Shown: positions 1 through 9,188, counted from the stretch's first letter. The stretch is DNA of 64,000 bases from Streptomyces microflavus (GCF_014650075.1 NZ_BMUG01000004.1:186001-250000), one strand, 5' to 3'. A program made the numbers and translations. The notes: generated by a model from the letters alone, not told the origin.

Positions 1-202
1 GCAGGTGCCCATCGCCGTCATCAGTGCCTGCACCCCTTACGAGGTGGACGCGGGGGTGTCGGCCGGGGTCGACGCATTCCTGGCCAAGCCGTTCGATCCC
101 ACCGAGCTCGTGCGGATGGTGCACCGGCTCGCGACCGGGGAGGAGCGGCCGTCGGTCGACGGATGGAGCGGTGCCGGACGGGCAGGGACCACCACCGGCT
201 GA
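1..202 (+). CDS. Response regulator, C-terminal fragment (cut by window start)
   Basis: The reading frame is open from the first bases and stops at 200-202, so this is the 3' end of a gene that begins upstream. The 66 visible residues match the end of a receiver (REC) domain: a hydrophobic strand (PIAVISA), then a G-V-D-A-F-L-A-K-P-F-D stretch with the conserved Lys-Pro of REC domains, and a final helix. A short Gly/Ala/Thr-rich tail follows with no DNA-binding domain, so it may be a single-domain regulator. The GTG at 5 is only the first possible start inside the window and is not the real one. The target cannot be inferred. Confidence 0.7.
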   Translation, partial: QVPIAVISACTPYEVDAGVSAGVDAFLAKPFDPTELVRMVHRLATGEERPSVDGWSGAGRAGTTTG

Positions 203-281
203 CTCACCGGTACCGCCACCGGCTGACCGGATGGCGAAACCGGGTCGCGGAGCCCCCCTCCTCCTCCCATACGCTTGTCCC

Positions 282-1499
282 GTGACCCCCGCCGATCTCT
301 CCAGGACCGTGCTGCACGCCGTGCGCCGCGCGGTCGACGAGAACGCGCTGCGCGCGCCCGTGCCCGCGCGCGTGCGGGTGGAGAGGACACGGCCCGGAGG
401 CAGCGGCGACTACGCCTGCGCGGTCGCGCTCCAGCTCGCCGGTCCCGCCGAGCTGCCGGCCCTGGAGGTCGCGCGGATCCTGCGCGAGCGGGTCGCCGCC
501 GAGCCCGGCATCGGGCGGGTCGAGATCACCGGTCCCGGGTTCCTGAGCTTCACCCTCGATGTCCCCTCCGACAGCGACCTGGCCGTTCTCGACGCCGTAC
601 GGGAGCAGGGAATCGCGTACGGACACGGGGGCGCACTCCGGGACGAGATCCTCCAGTTCCACCACGCGCGGGAGGTGCGCGCCGCCGTCACCGCCCATGC
701 CGTGCGCCGGCTCCTCGTCTCCCAGGGCGCCCGGGTCCGGATCAGCTGCGATGAGGCGGGCGGCCCGGAGTGGAGCCGCCTCGGCGTCACCGTCGACGCG
801 TACGGCACGCCCCCCGTCCCGCTTCCCCGGATCCGCCCCGTGCCCGCCGGTGCCACCGCGGGGGAGCTGCTGGAGCGGCTCGGCGCGGACGCCGTCCGCT
901 GGGGGCTGCTGCGGCCCGCCGGCCACGACCGAGCCCCCCTCGGCGACGACCTGCTCGTCCAGGGGGAGGCCAACCCGCTCTTCCGCGTCCGGTACGCCCA
1001 CGCCAGGGCCCGCGCCCTCACCCGGGGCGCCGCCGCCCTGGGGTTCACCTCGGAGCCCGGAGAGTCCCTGGAGCCCGTCGCGCACGAGGGTGCCGACCTC
1101 GCCGCGTCCGAAGGCGCCGCTTACGCCACGCACGCGGAGCCCGCCCCGTACGAAAGCGCCTACGCCGCGCACAAGGGCGCCGAGCCCCTCGCGCATGCAG
1201 CCGCCACCCCCTCCCCGCCCCCCGAAGCCCCCGCCCGCCCCCTCCTCGATCTTCTCGCCGACCACCCCGGCGTCCTCCTCGCCGCAGCCCGTCACCGTGC
1301 GCCCGACCGGGTCGCCCGGCAGCTGGAAGCCGTTGCCCACGCGTTCTTCGACTTCCACGACAGCTGTCCGCCGCTGCCCTCGGGCGACGAGAAACCCTCG
1401 GCCGCCCACCGCTCCCGGCTGGCCCTTGCCGAAGCCGCCGGGACGGTGCTGGCAGGCGGCCTGTCCCTGCTCGGTATCAGCGCGCCCGCTTACCTCTGA
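282..1499 (+). CDS. nrtL: ArgS-related anticodon-binding protein NrtL
   Basis: This protein of about 405 residues resembles arginyl-tRNA synthetase but lacks the catalytic core. The N-terminus matches the ArgS additional domain (VEITGPGFLSF). A short remnant of the start of the catalytic fold follows, without HIGH or KMSKS motifs. The C-terminus matches the DALR anticodon-binding domain (ANPLFRVRYAHARAR, later GGLSLLGISAP). A low-complexity Ala/Glu/His/Pro linker sits at about residues 265-315. The start is GTG 282, where ArgS-like similarity begins; the open frame upstream to 24 is unrelated in composition. It lies 29 bp before lysA, and this nrtL-lysA pairing is conserved in streptomycetes. 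Function is unknown; aminoacylation is unlikely. Confidence 0.8.
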   Translation: MTPADLSRTVLHAVRRAVDENALRAPVPARVRVERTRPGGSGDYACAVALQLAGPAELPALEVARILRERVAAEPGIGRVEITGPGFLSFTLDVPSDSDLAVLDAVREQGIAYGHGGALRDEILQFHHAREVRAAVTAHAVRRLLVSQGARVRISCDEAGGPEWSRLGVTVDAYGTPPVPLPRIRPVPAGATAGELLERLGADAVRWGLLRPAGHDRAPLGDDLLVQGEANPLFRVRYAHARARALTRGAAALGFTSEPGESLEPVAHEGADLAASEGAAYATHAEPAPYESAYAAHKGAEPLAHAAATPSPPPEAPARPLLDLLADHPGVLLAAARHRAPDRVARQLEAVAHAFFDFHDSCPPLPSGDEKPSAAHRSRLALAEAAGTVLAGGLSLLGISAPAYL

Positions 1500-1528
1500 C
1501 GACTCTGACGAATCCGAGAGACCTCACC

Positions 1529-2920
1529 ATGAGCCGCTCCGCACACCCCGCCGGTCCCCGTCACGCCGACGTCATGACCGAGGGGCACTACTCCGCCCCC
1601 GCCGCTGACCTGAACGTCCTGGACGAGAAGGTCTGGGCCCGTACCGTCACCCGTGACGCGGACGGTGCCCTCACCGTCGGCGGGATCGCCGTCGCCCGGC
1701 TCGCCGAGGAGTTCGGCACCCCCGCCTACTTCCTCGACGAGAGCGACTTCCGCGCCCGGTGCCGGGCCTGGGCCGATGCCTTCGGGCCGGACGCCGACGT
1801 CTTCTACGCCGGAAAGGCCTTCCTCTCCCGCGCCGTCGTGCGCTGGCTGCAGGAGGAGGGGCTGAATCTCGATGTCTGCTCCGGGGGGGAGCTGACCACC
1901 GCGCTCGATGCCGGGATGCCCGCCGAGCGCATCGCCTTCCACGGCAACAACAAGACCGTCGCCGAGATCGAGCGCGCCGTCGAGGCCGGTGTCGGGCGGA
2001 TCGTGCTCGACTCCTTCCAGGAGATCGTCCGCGTCGCCCACATCGCCCGGAGCCACGGCGTCCGCCAGCGCGTCCAGATCCGGGTCACCGTCGGCGTCGA
2101 GGCGCACACCCACGAGTTCATCGCCACCGCCCACGAGGACCAGAAGTTCGGCATCGCGCTGGCCGACGGGCAGGCCGCCGAGGCGGTCCGCCGTACGCTC
2201 GCGCTCGACAGCCTCGAACTCATCGGGATCCATTCGCACATCGGCTCGCAGATCTTCGACATGGCCGGCTTCGAGGTCTCCGCCCGGCGCGTGGTGCAGC
2301 TGCTCGCCGAGGTCCGTGACGAGCACGGCGTCGAGCTCCCCGAGATCGACCTCGGCGGCGGCCTCGGCATCGCGTACACCTCCGAGGACGACCCCCGCGA
2401 GCCGCACGACATCGCCAAGGCGCTCAGCGACATCGTCACCCGCGAGTGCGAGTCCGCGAAGCTGCGCACGCCCCGGATCTCCGTCGAGCCCGGCCGCGCC
2501 ATCGTCGGCCCCACCGCGTTCACCCTGTACGAGGTCGGCACGATCAAGCCCCTCGAAGGGCTGCGGACGTACGTCAGCGTCGACGGCGGAATGTCGGACA
2601 ATATTCGTACCGCGCTGTACGACGCCGAGTACAGCGTGGCGCTCGTCTCGCGCACCTCGGAGGCCGAGCCGATGCTGGTCCGGGTCGTCGGGAAGCACTG
2701 CGAGAGCGGGGACATCGTGGTCAAGGACGCGTTCCTCCCCGCCGACCTGGCACCCGGGGACCTGATCGCCGTCCCCGCCACCGGCGCGTACTGCCGCTCG
2801 ATGGCGAGCAACTACAACCACGCCCTGCGCCCCCCGGTCGTCGCCGTCCGGGACGGAGAGGCACGCGTCATCGTCCGGCGCGAGACGGAGGAAGATCTCC
2901 TGCGTCTCGATGTCGGCTGA
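1529..2920 (+). CDS. lysA: Diaminopimelate decarboxylase
   Basis: LysA is a PLP enzyme that decarboxylates meso-diaminopimelate to L-lysine, the last step of lysine synthesis, in the cytoplasm. The 463-residue protein has the fold-III alanine-racemase-like barrel: the PLP lysine in VFYAGKAF (about K96), HSHIGSQI, the glycine-rich DLGGGLGI, and the active-site CESGD near residue 390. Start ATG 1529 gives the usual Streptomyces N-terminus; the open frame runs on upstream into nrtL, but that part is a shadow. It follows nrtL closely and precedes hom, so aspartate-family genes are grouped here. Confidence 0.97.
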   Translation: MSRSAHPAGPRHADVMTEGHYSAPAADLNVLDEKVWARTVTRDADGALTVGGIAVARLAEEFGTPAYFLDESDFRARCRAWADAFGPDADVFYAGKAFLSRAVVRWLQEEGLNLDVCSGGELTTALDAGMPAERIAFHGNNKTVAEIERAVEAGVGRIVLDSFQEIVRVAHIARSHGVRQRVQIRVTVGVEAHTHEFIATAHEDQKFGIALADGQAAEAVRRTLALDSLELIGIHSHIGSQIFDMAGFEVSARRVVQLLAEVRDEHGVELPEIDLGGGLGIAYTSEDDPREPHDIAKALSDIVTRECESAKLRTPRISVEPGRAIVGPTAFTLYEVGTIKPLEGLRTYVSVDGGMSDNIRTALYDAEYSVALVSRTSEAEPMLVRVVGKHCESGDIVVKDAFLPADLAPGDLIAVPATGAYCRSMASNYNHALRPPVVAVRDGEARVIVRRETEEDLLRLDVG

Positions 2921-2940
2921 TGAAATAGTCGTCTCAGGAT

Positions 2941-2969
2941 CCGGACGGGGGTCAGAAACGCCCGTCCGG
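2941..2969. terminator. Hairpin after lysA
   Basis: Nine-base perfect inverted repeat, arms 2941-2949 (CCGGACGGG) and 2961-2969 (CCCGTCCGG), with an 11-base loop, 20 bases after the lysA stop. There is no T run, as is common for Streptomyces terminators. It may also act in the hom leader. Confidence 0.55.
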
Positions 2970-3016
2970 TGAGTGAGACTGGTCCACACGTGAGCATGTA
3001 TGAGAAACGAGGTCGG

Positions 3017-4318
3017 ATGATGCGTACGCGTCCGCTGAAGGTGGCGCTGCTGGGCTGTGGAGTGGTCGGCTCAGAGGTGGCGCGCATCATGACGACGCAC
3101 GCCGACGACCTCGCGGCGCGCATCGGTGCGCCCGTGGAGCTCGTCGGCGTCGCCGTCCGCCGCCCCTCGAAGGTGCGTGAGGGCATCGACCCCGCACTGA
3201 TCACCACCGACGCGACCGCGCTCGTGCAGCGCGGCGACATCGACGTCGTGGTCGAGGTCATCGGGGGCATCGAGCCGGCCCGCACGCTCATCACCACCGC
3301 CTTCGAGAACGGCGCGAGCGTCGTCTCCGCCAACAAGGCACTGCTCGCCGAGGACGGCGCGGCCCTGCACGCCGCCGCCGAGAAGTACGGCCGCGACCTG
3401 TATTACGAGGCCGCCGTCGCCGGGGCCATCCCGCTGGTGCGGCCGCTGCGCGAGTCGCTCGCGGGCGACAAGGTCAACCGGGTTCTCGGCATCGTGAACG
3501 GCACGACCAACTTCATCCTCGACAAGATGGACACCAGCGGCGCCGGCTACTCCGAGGCGCTCGACGAGGCCACCGCCCTCGGGTACGCCGAGGCCGACCC
3601 GACCGCCGACGTCGAGGGCTTCGACGCCGCCGCGAAGGCCGCGATCCTCGCCGGGATCGCCTTCCACACCCGGGTCAAGATCGGTGACGTGCACCGCGAG
3701 GGCATCACCGAGGTCACCGCCGCCGACATCGCCTCCGCCCGCCGGATGGGCTGCACGGTCAAACTGCTGGCCATCTGCGAGCGCGCCGCCGACGGCCAGT
3801 CCGTCACCGCCCGTGTCCACCCCGCGATGATCCCGCTCAGCCACCCGCTGGCCTCCGTCCGCGAGGCGTACAACGCGGTGTTCGTCGAGGCCGAGGCCGC
3901 CGGACAGCTGATGTTCTACGGGCCCGGCGCCGGCGGCTCCCCGACCGCCTCCGCGGTCCTCGGCGACCTGGTCGCGGTCTGCCGCAACAAGCTGGGCGAG
4001 GCCACCGGCCCCGGTGAGTCCGCCTACACGCGCCTGCCGGTCAGCCCCATGGGCGACGTCGTCACGCGCTACCACATCAGCCTCGACGTGGCCGACAAGC
4101 CGGGCGTACTCGCCCAGGTGGCGACGGTCTTCGCCGAGCAGGGCGTATCCATCGATACCGTACGCCAGCAAGGACGTCCAGATGGAGACGGCGAGGCATC
4201 GCTCGTCGTCGTCACCCACCGCGCGCCCGACGCCGCCCTCTCCGGGACCGTCGAAGCGCTGCGCAAGCTCGACACCGTCCGCGGTGTCGCCAGCATCATG
4301 CGTGTTGAAGGGGAGTAA
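3017..4318 (+). CDS. hom: Homoserine dehydrogenase
   Basis: It reduces aspartate semialdehyde to homoserine with NAD(P)H, the branch point to threonine, methionine and isoleucine. At the N-terminus is the Rossmann motif [11 protein letters not shown]. The catalytic domain follows with NGTTNFIL and the conserved [15 protein letters not shown] segment. A C-terminal ACT domain ([19 protein letters not shown]) is the likely threonine-feedback site. The start is ATG 3017 (or the adjacent ATG 3020) behind GAGG at 3009-3012; earlier in-frame starts at 2969 and 2996 have no such site and would add a non-conserved leader. About 433 residues, the normal size. It ends 7 bases before thrC, so the two are probably cotranscribed. 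Confidence 0.96.
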   Translation: MMRTRPLKVALLGCGVVGSEVARIMTTHADDLAARIGAPVELVGVAVRRPSKVREGIDPALITTDATALVQRGDIDVVVEVIGGIEPARTLITTAFENGASVVSANKALLAEDGAALHAAAEKYGRDLYYEAAVAGAIPLVRPLRESLAGDKVNRVLGIVNGTTNFILDKMDTSGAGYSEALDEATALGYAEADPTADVEGFDAAAKAAILAGIAFHTRVKIGDVHREGITEVTAADIASARRMGCTVKLLAICERAADGQSVTARVHPAMIPLSHPLASVREAYNAVFVEAEAAGQLMFYGPGAGGSPTASAVLGDLVAVCRNKLGEATGPGESAYTRLPVSPMGDVVTRYHISLDVADKPGVLAQVATVFAEQGVSIDTVRQQGRPDGDGEASLVVVTHRAPDAALSGTVEALRKLDTVRGVASIMRVEGE

Positions 4319-4325
4319 AGGACCC

Positions 4326-5396
4326 ATGACCAGCAAGGGCACCCACCAGTGGCGCGGCATCATCGAGGAGTACCGGGACCGGCTTCCGGTCACGTCCACG
4401 ACGCCGGTCGTCACACTTCGTGAGGGCGGTACGCCGCTCGTTCCGGCGCAGGTCCTCTCCGAGCGCACGGGCTGCGAGGTGCACCTCAAGGTCGAGGGCG
4501 CCAACCCCACCGGTTCGTTCAAGGACCGCGGCATGACCATGGCCATCACCCGGGCCAAGGAGGAGGGCGCGAAAGCCGTCATCTGCGCCTCCACCGGCAA
4601 CACCTCGGCCTCCGCCGCGGCGTACGCCGTGCGCGCGGGCATGGTCTGCGCCGTCCTCGTACCGCAGGGCAAGATCGCCCTCGGCAAGATGGGCCAGGCG
4701 CTCGTGCACGGCGCCAAGATCCTCCAGGTCGACGGCAACTTCGACGACTGCCTCACCCTGGCCCGCTCGCTCTCGGACAACTACCCGGTGGCGCTGGTCA
4801 ATTCGGTCAACCCGGTCCGTATCGAGGGCCAGAAGACCGCCGCGTTCGAGATCGTCGACGCGCTCGGCGACGCCCCCGACATCCACGTCCTGCCGGTCGG
4901 CAACGCGGGCAACATCACCGCGTACTGGAAGGGGTACACCGAGTACGCCCGTGACAGCGTCTCCACGCACACCCCGCGCATGTGGGGCTTCCAGGCCTCC
5001 GGCTCCGCGCCCATCGTGCGCGGCGAGATCGTCAAGGACCCGTCCACCATCGCCACCGCGATCCGCATCGGCAACCCGGCCTCCTGGGACTACGCCCTGG
5101 CCGCCCGGGACGAATCGGGCGGTTTCATCGACGAGGTGACGGACCGGCAGATCCTGTCCGCCTACCGGCTGTTGGCCTCCCAGGAGGGCGTCTTCGTGGA
5201 GCCCGCCTCGGCCGCCTCGGTCGCCGGTCTGCTCAAGGCCGCCGAGGAGGGCAAGGTCGACCCCGGCCAGCGCATCGTCTGCACGGTCACCGGCAACGGC
5301 CTCAAGGACCCCGACTGGGCCGTCGCGGGCGCTCCGCAGCCGGTCACCGTACCGGTCGACGCGGCCACCGCGGCACAGAAGCTCGGGCTCGTCTGA
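4326..5396 (+). CDS. thrC: Threonine synthase
   Basis: It converts O-phosphohomoserine to L-threonine using PLP. The 356-residue protein is a fold-type II PLP enzyme: the PLP lysine lies in SFKDRGM (about K66), with the substrate loop [13 protein letters not shown], the phosphate-binding PVGNAGNI, and [12 protein letters not shown] near the end. This is the short class of threonine synthase common in actinobacteria. Start ATG 4326 follows AAGGA, 7 bases after hom. It forms an operon with hom, while thrB is 370 bases further on and may have its own promoter. Confidence 0.96.
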   Translation: MTSKGTHQWRGIIEEYRDRLPVTSTTPVVTLREGGTPLVPAQVLSERTGCEVHLKVEGANPTGSFKDRGMTMAITRAKEEGAKAVICASTGNTSASAAAYAVRAGMVCAVLVPQGKIALGKMGQALVHGAKILQVDGNFDDCLTLARSLSDNYPVALVNSVNPVRIEGQKTAAFEIVDALGDAPDIHVLPVGNAGNITAYWKGYTEYARDSVSTHTPRMWGFQASGSAPIVRGEIVKDPSTIATAIRIGNPASWDYALAARDESGGFIDEVTDRQILSAYRLLASQEGVFVEPASAASVAGLLKAAEEGKVDPGQRIVCTVTGNGLKDPDWAVAGAPQPVTVPVDAATAAQKLGLV

Positions 5397-5766
5397 CCCG
5401 TCCGGCGACACGTCCGGGCTGGGCACCGACAGCCCGGTCCGGACGGCCCGGTCAACCGCGACAACCCAGCTCAACCGCCCTCTTTTCGGGGCGGAGAGCG
5501 CATAGGAGGCGGGCGACACGCATCGTGCGCCTCCTGTGCGCCCTATGTCGCGACAGAACCTTCCTTCGATAAGCTGTACCCCATCCGCCCGACATCCGCC
5601 CGACGGGTCCGCCGCGGCGCGATCGGCGTCGTGACGGCGAGCACGGGCCGGGTCACCGGCGCCATCCCCACCCCGTAGAACCACCCGCAGACACACCCCG
5701 CAGGCCCCACCGCCGCAGAACCACCGCACCTCAATCCCCGCCGCCTTGCAAGGAGTCGTCCAACCG
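5397..5766. other. Long thrC-thrB spacer with hairpins
   Basis: A 370-base gap with no supportable gene. It holds a short hairpin (arms 5475-5480 and 5489-5494, loop 8) likely to end thrC transcripts. A longer inverted repeat has arms 5498-5511 and 5528-5541 with one G-T mismatch and a 16-base loop. A perfect 10-base palindrome TGTCGCGACA lies at 5546-5555. The rest is GC-rich leader ending in the AAGGAG at 5750-5755 that serves thrB. It probably contains a thrB promoter, but no box is clear enough to call. Confidence 0.5.
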
Positions 5767-6684
5767 ATGGCCGGTCCCGCGTTCCGAGCCGCCGCCGTCA
5801 GGGTGCGCGTCCCCGCAACCAGCGCCAATCTCGGCCCGGGTTTCGACGCCCTCGGCCTCTCGCTGGGGCTGTACGACGACGTCGTCGTCCGGGTCGCCGA
5901 CTCCGGGCTCCACATCGACATCGCAGGTGAGGGCAGCGAGACACTGCCCCGCGACGAGAGCCACCTGCTCGTACGCTCCCTGCGCACCGCCTTCGACCTG
6001 CTCGGCGGCCAGCCCCGCGGCCTGGAGATCGTCTGCGCCAACCGCATCCCGCACGGCCGCGGCCTCGGCTCCTCATCCGCCGCCATCTGCGCCGGAATCG
6101 TCGCCGCCCGTGCCGTGACGACCGGTGGCGACGCCCGTCTCGATGACGAGGCCCTGCTGGAGCTGGCCACCGAGATCGAGGGGCACCCCGACAACGTCGC
6201 GGCCTGTCTGCTCGGCGGGTTCACCCTCGCATGGATGGACGGCGGAGCGGCCCGGGCCATCCGTATGGACCCCGCGCGGTCCGTCGTTCCGGTGGTCTTC
6301 GTGCCCGGCCGGCCCGTGCTCACCGAGACGGCGCGCGGACTGCTCCCGCGCACCGTCCCGCACGTCGATGCCGCACTCAACGCGGGCCGCGCGGCCCTGC
6401 TCGTCGAGGCGCTGACCAGGCGCCCCGAGCTGCTGCTGGCCGCCACCGAGGACCGCATCCACCAGGAGTACCGGGCCCCCGCGATGCCCGAGAGCGTCGA
6501 GCTGGTGCACCGGTTGCGCGCCGACGGCGTGCCCGCGGTCATCTCCGGCGCGGGCCCCACGGTGCTCGCGCTGGCGGAGGAGGGATCCGCCGACAAGATG
6601 GCCCGTCTGGCGGGCGAGGGCTGGGCCGCGAACCGGCTCGCCCTCGACGCCGCGGGCGCCACCGTGCTGCCGCTGGCCGCGTAA
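5767..6684 (+). CDS. thrB: Homoserine kinase
   Basis: A GHMP-family kinase that phosphorylates homoserine to O-phosphohomoserine, the substrate of ThrC. Visible motifs are the N-terminal VPATSANLGPGFDALG, the ATP-binding loop PHGRGLGSSSAA, and the C-terminal GVPAVISGAGPTVLAL. It is 305 residues, typical for the family. ATG 5767 lies 11 bases after AAGGAG (5750-5755) and gives the conserved N-terminus; the TTG at 5746 overlaps that site and is unlikely. It is separated from thrC by a long spacer but belongs to the same pathway. Confidence 0.96.
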   Translation: MAGPAFRAAAVRVRVPATSANLGPGFDALGLSLGLYDDVVVRVADSGLHIDIAGEGSETLPRDESHLLVRSLRTAFDLLGGQPRGLEIVCANRIPHGRGLGSSSAAICAGIVAARAVTTGGDARLDDEALLELATEIEGHPDNVAACLLGGFTLAWMDGGAARAIRMDPARSVVPVVFVPGRPVLTETARGLLPRTVPHVDAALNAGRAALLVEALTRRPELLLAATEDRIHQEYRAPAMPESVELVHRLRADGVPAVISGAGPTVLALAEEGSADKMARLAGEGWAANRLALDAAGATVLPLAA

Positions 6685-6713
6685 CCGCATGTGATTACCG
6701 GTGGCCGAGAGGG

Positions 6714-6740
6714 GGAATGTTTGTTGGAGCCGGTAGTGTT
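6714..6740 (+). promoter_or_regulatory. SigR-like promoter upstream of rho
   Basis: GGAAT at 6714-6718 and GTT at 6738-6740 are separated by 19 bases. This fits the GGAAT-N18/19-GTT pattern of the Streptomyces disulfide-stress sigma factor SigR. It lies in the thrB-rho gap, about 334 bases before the rho start, which would give a long 5' leader. It is a pattern match only, and one base longer than the preferred spacing. Confidence 0.4.
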
Positions 6741-6825
6741 AACCTCAAGTCTGCAACCGACGTCTTTGAGGCGCGTTGCTTCGTGTCCCCCTCCGGGACC
6801 GCCATTCTTCCGGGAGCCTCCCCAA

Positions 6826-6850
6826 CTGCCTGAGCAGCCTGCCTGAGCAG
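6826..6850 (+). repeat. Tandem 12-mer in the rho leader
   Basis: CTGCCTGAGCAG occurs twice, at 6826-6837 and 6839-6850 (13-base period). Each copy is itself a small stem (CTGC/GCAG, 4-base loop). It sits in the 389-base thrB-rho gap (6685-7073), which otherwise shows no gene. It may be part of an RNA structure controlling rho, which is autoregulated by attenuation in other bacteria. Confidence 0.5.
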
Positions 6851-7073
6851 TTTCGAGCACGCTCCGGAACCGGCACGACACCCCTCGCTCGTCCAGGAGT
6901 GGGCCGAGCAGGGGGATCTCGCGCCGGACCCCGTACGTTCATCTCTCCGCCGTACCCGGCGGACCACCGCCCCGGCAAGGTCCGCGATCCAGCAAGATCA
7001 ACAGACCGCAGTCGGACAGCACAACCGGTCGCCGAGCCAGAAGGCCGACGTCCGCTCCAGGGAAGGACCCTTC

Positions 7074-9128
7074 GTGAGCGACACCACCGATCTGATGGGC
7101 GTCACTGCCGACAAGAACGTCGACAGCGCCGCGCCCGCCGAAGGTGCTGCCACTGGCACCACCGCACGGCGCCGCCGCTCCGGCACCGGCCTCGAGGGCA
7201 TGGTCCTGGCCGAGCTGCAGCAGGTCGCGTCCGGCCTCGGCATCAGGGGTACCGCGCGGATGCGCAAGAGCCAGCTGATCGAGGTCATCAAGGAGGCGCA
7301 GGCGGGCGGCGGATCCGCCGCCCCCAAGGCCTCCTCCAAGGCTGGTACCGGGGACGACGCCCCCGCCGCCGAGGCGGAGAGCAAGCCCAAGCGGCGTGCC
7401 ACCTCCAAGGCGCGCACCGGGGACGAGGCCGCCGCCGAGAAGGCCGCGGCCCAGCAGCAGATCGACATCCCCGGTCAGCCGGCCAGCGACGACCAGCCCA
7501 CGGGCGAGCGCCGTCGCCGTCGCGCGACCGCTCAGGCGGGCAGCCCCGACACCAAGGCCGAGGCGAAGACCGAGGTCAAGGCGGAGCCGCAGGCCGAGCA
7601 GAAGACCGAGGACCGCGGCGAGCCCAAGGGCGACGCCAAGGCCGAGGCCGCCGCCGACACCGCCGAGGGCCGTCGTGGTGACCGCCAGGGCCGCGGCGAG
7701 CGCGGTGACCGGGGCGAGCGCGGGGAGCGCCGCGAGCGCCAGCGCGACCGCCGGGGCAAGGGCGACGACCAGGGCCAGCAGGGCGGCGGCGGGCAGCGCC
7801 CGCAGCGCCAGGGCCAGGGGCAGAGCCAGGGACAGGGTCAGGGCCAGAGCCAGCAGAACCGTGACAACGGTCCGCAGGACGACTTCGACGACGAGGCGGG
7901 CGGCCGCCGTGGCCGTCGTGGCCGCTACCGCGACCGCCGTGGCCGCCGTGGCCGCGAGGACTTCGCCAGCGATGTGCAGGTGGCCGACGATGACGTCCTG
8001 ATCCCCGTCGCGGGCATCCTGGACATCCTCGACAACTACGCGTTCATCCGGACCTCCGGCTACCTGCCGGGCCCGAACGACGTGTACGTCTCGCTCGCCC
8101 AGGTCCGCAAGAACGGCCTGCGCAAGGGTGACCACGTCACCGGCGCGGTGCGGCAGCCCAAGGACGGCGAGCGGCGCGAGAAGTTCAACGCGCTCGTCCG
8201 CCTCGACTCGGTCAACGGCATGGCCCCCGAGTCCGGCCGGGGCCGCCCCGAGTTCCAGAAGCTGACCCCGCTGTACCCGCAGGACCGGCTCCGCCTGGAG
8301 ACCGACTCCAACATCCTGACGACGCGGATCATCGACCTGGTGGCCCCGATCGGCAAGGGTCAGCGCGGGCTCATCGTGGCCCCGCCGAAGACCGGTAAGA
8401 CCATGATCCTGCAGGCCATCGCCAACGCGATCACGGTCAACAGCCCCGAGTGCCACCTGATGGTCGTCCTGGTCGACGAGCGTCCGGAAGAGGTCACCGA
8501 CATGCAGCGGTCGGTGAAGGGCGAGGTCATCTCCTCGACCTTCGACCGTCCCGCCGAGGACCACACCACCGTCGCCGAGCTGGCCATCGAGCGCGCCAAG
8601 CGTCTCGTGGAGCTGGGTCACGACGTGGTCGTCCTGCTCGACTCGATCACCCGTCTGGGCCGCGCGTACAACCTCGCGGCGCCCGCCTCCGGCCGCATCC
8701 TCTCCGGTGGTGTCGACTCGACCGCGCTGTACCCCCCGAAGCGCTTCTTCGGTGCCGCGCGCAACATCGAGGACGGCGGCTCGCTGACCATCCTGGCGAC
8801 CGCGCTCGTCGAGACCGGCTCGCGCATGGACGAGGTGATCTTCGAGGAGTTCAAGGGCACCGGCAACATGGAGCTCAAGCTCGACCGGAAGCTCTCGGAC
8901 AAGCGCATCTTCCCGGCGGTGGACGTCGACGCGTCCTCCACCCGTAAGGAAGAGATCCTGCTCGGCACCGACGAGCTGGCGGTCGTCTGGAAGCTGCGCC
9001 GGGTGCTGCACGCGCTCGACCAGCAGCAGGCGATCGAGCTCCTCCTGGACCGGATGAAGAAGACCCAGTCCAACGCGGAGTTCCTGCTCCAGATCCAGAA
9101 GACGACGCCGGGCAACGGCAACGACTGA
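7074..9128 (+). CDS. rho: Transcription termination factor Rho
   Basis: Hexameric RNA helicase/translocase that ends transcription at unstructured C-rich RNA. The 684-residue protein is much longer than E. coli Rho. In order: an SAP-like Rho N-domain (about residues 40-75), an insert of roughly 220 residues rich in Lys/Glu/Ala, then Arg/Gly and Gln/Gly, typical of actinobacteria, the OB-fold RNA-binding domain (AGILDILDNYAFIRTSGYL, about 305-360), and the RecA-type ATPase with P-loop APPKTGKT at about 438-445. GTG 7074 follows a GAAGGA site. It stands alone between thrB and an LCP gene and has a long leader suggesting autoregulation. The insert contains the repeated Q-G-Q-S-Q-G stretch at about 245-262. 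Confidence 0.97.
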   Translation: MSDTTDLMGVTADKNVDSAAPAEGAATGTTARRRRSGTGLEGMVLAELQQVASGLGIRGTARMRKSQLIEVIKEAQAGGGSAAPKASSKAGTGDDAPAAEAESKPKRRATSKARTGDEAAAEKAAAQQQIDIPGQPASDDQPTGERRRRRATAQAGSPDTKAEAKTEVKAEPQAEQKTEDRGEPKGDAKAEAAADTAEGRRGDRQGRGERGDRGERGERRERQRDRRGKGDDQGQQGGGGQRPQRQGQGQSQGQGQGQSQQNRDNGPQDDFDDEAGGRRGRRGRYRDRRGRRGREDFASDVQVADDDVLIPVAGILDILDNYAFIRTSGYLPGPNDVYVSLAQVRKNGLRKGDHVTGAVRQPKDGERREKFNALVRLDSVNGMAPESGRGRPEFQKLTPLYPQDRLRLETDSNILTTRIIDLVAPIGKGQRGLIVAPPKTGKTMILQAIANAITVNSPECHLMVVLVDERPEEVTDMQRSVKGEVISSTFDRPAEDHTTVAELAIERAKRLVELGHDVVVLLDSITRLGRAYNLAAPASGRILSGGVDSTALYPPKRFFGAARNIEDGGSLTILATALVETGSRMDEVIFEEFKGTGNMELKLDRKLSDKRIFPAVDVDASSTRKEEILLGTDELAVVWKLRRVLHALDQQQAIELLLDRMKKTQSNAEFLLQIQKTTPGNGND

Positions 9129-9146
9129 CGTATCCACGGCAGTTGA

Positions 9147-9188
9147 CGCGGAGGGCCCCCGGCGCCGTGGCGCCGGGGGCCCTCCGCG
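9147..9188. terminator. Strong hairpin after rho
   Basis: Two perfectly complementary 20-base arms, 9147-9166 and 9169-9188, are separated only by GT and begin 18 bases after the rho stop. The innermost bases cannot pair in RNA, but a stem of about 19 GC-rich pairs remains. There is no T run; it runs directly into the 12-bp tandem repeat. Confidence 0.8.

Noticed and set aside
770..1528. Upstream extension of the lysA frame
   Set aside because: It lies inside nrtL in another frame and is Arg/Pro-rich shadow sequence; LysA homology begins at ATG 1529.
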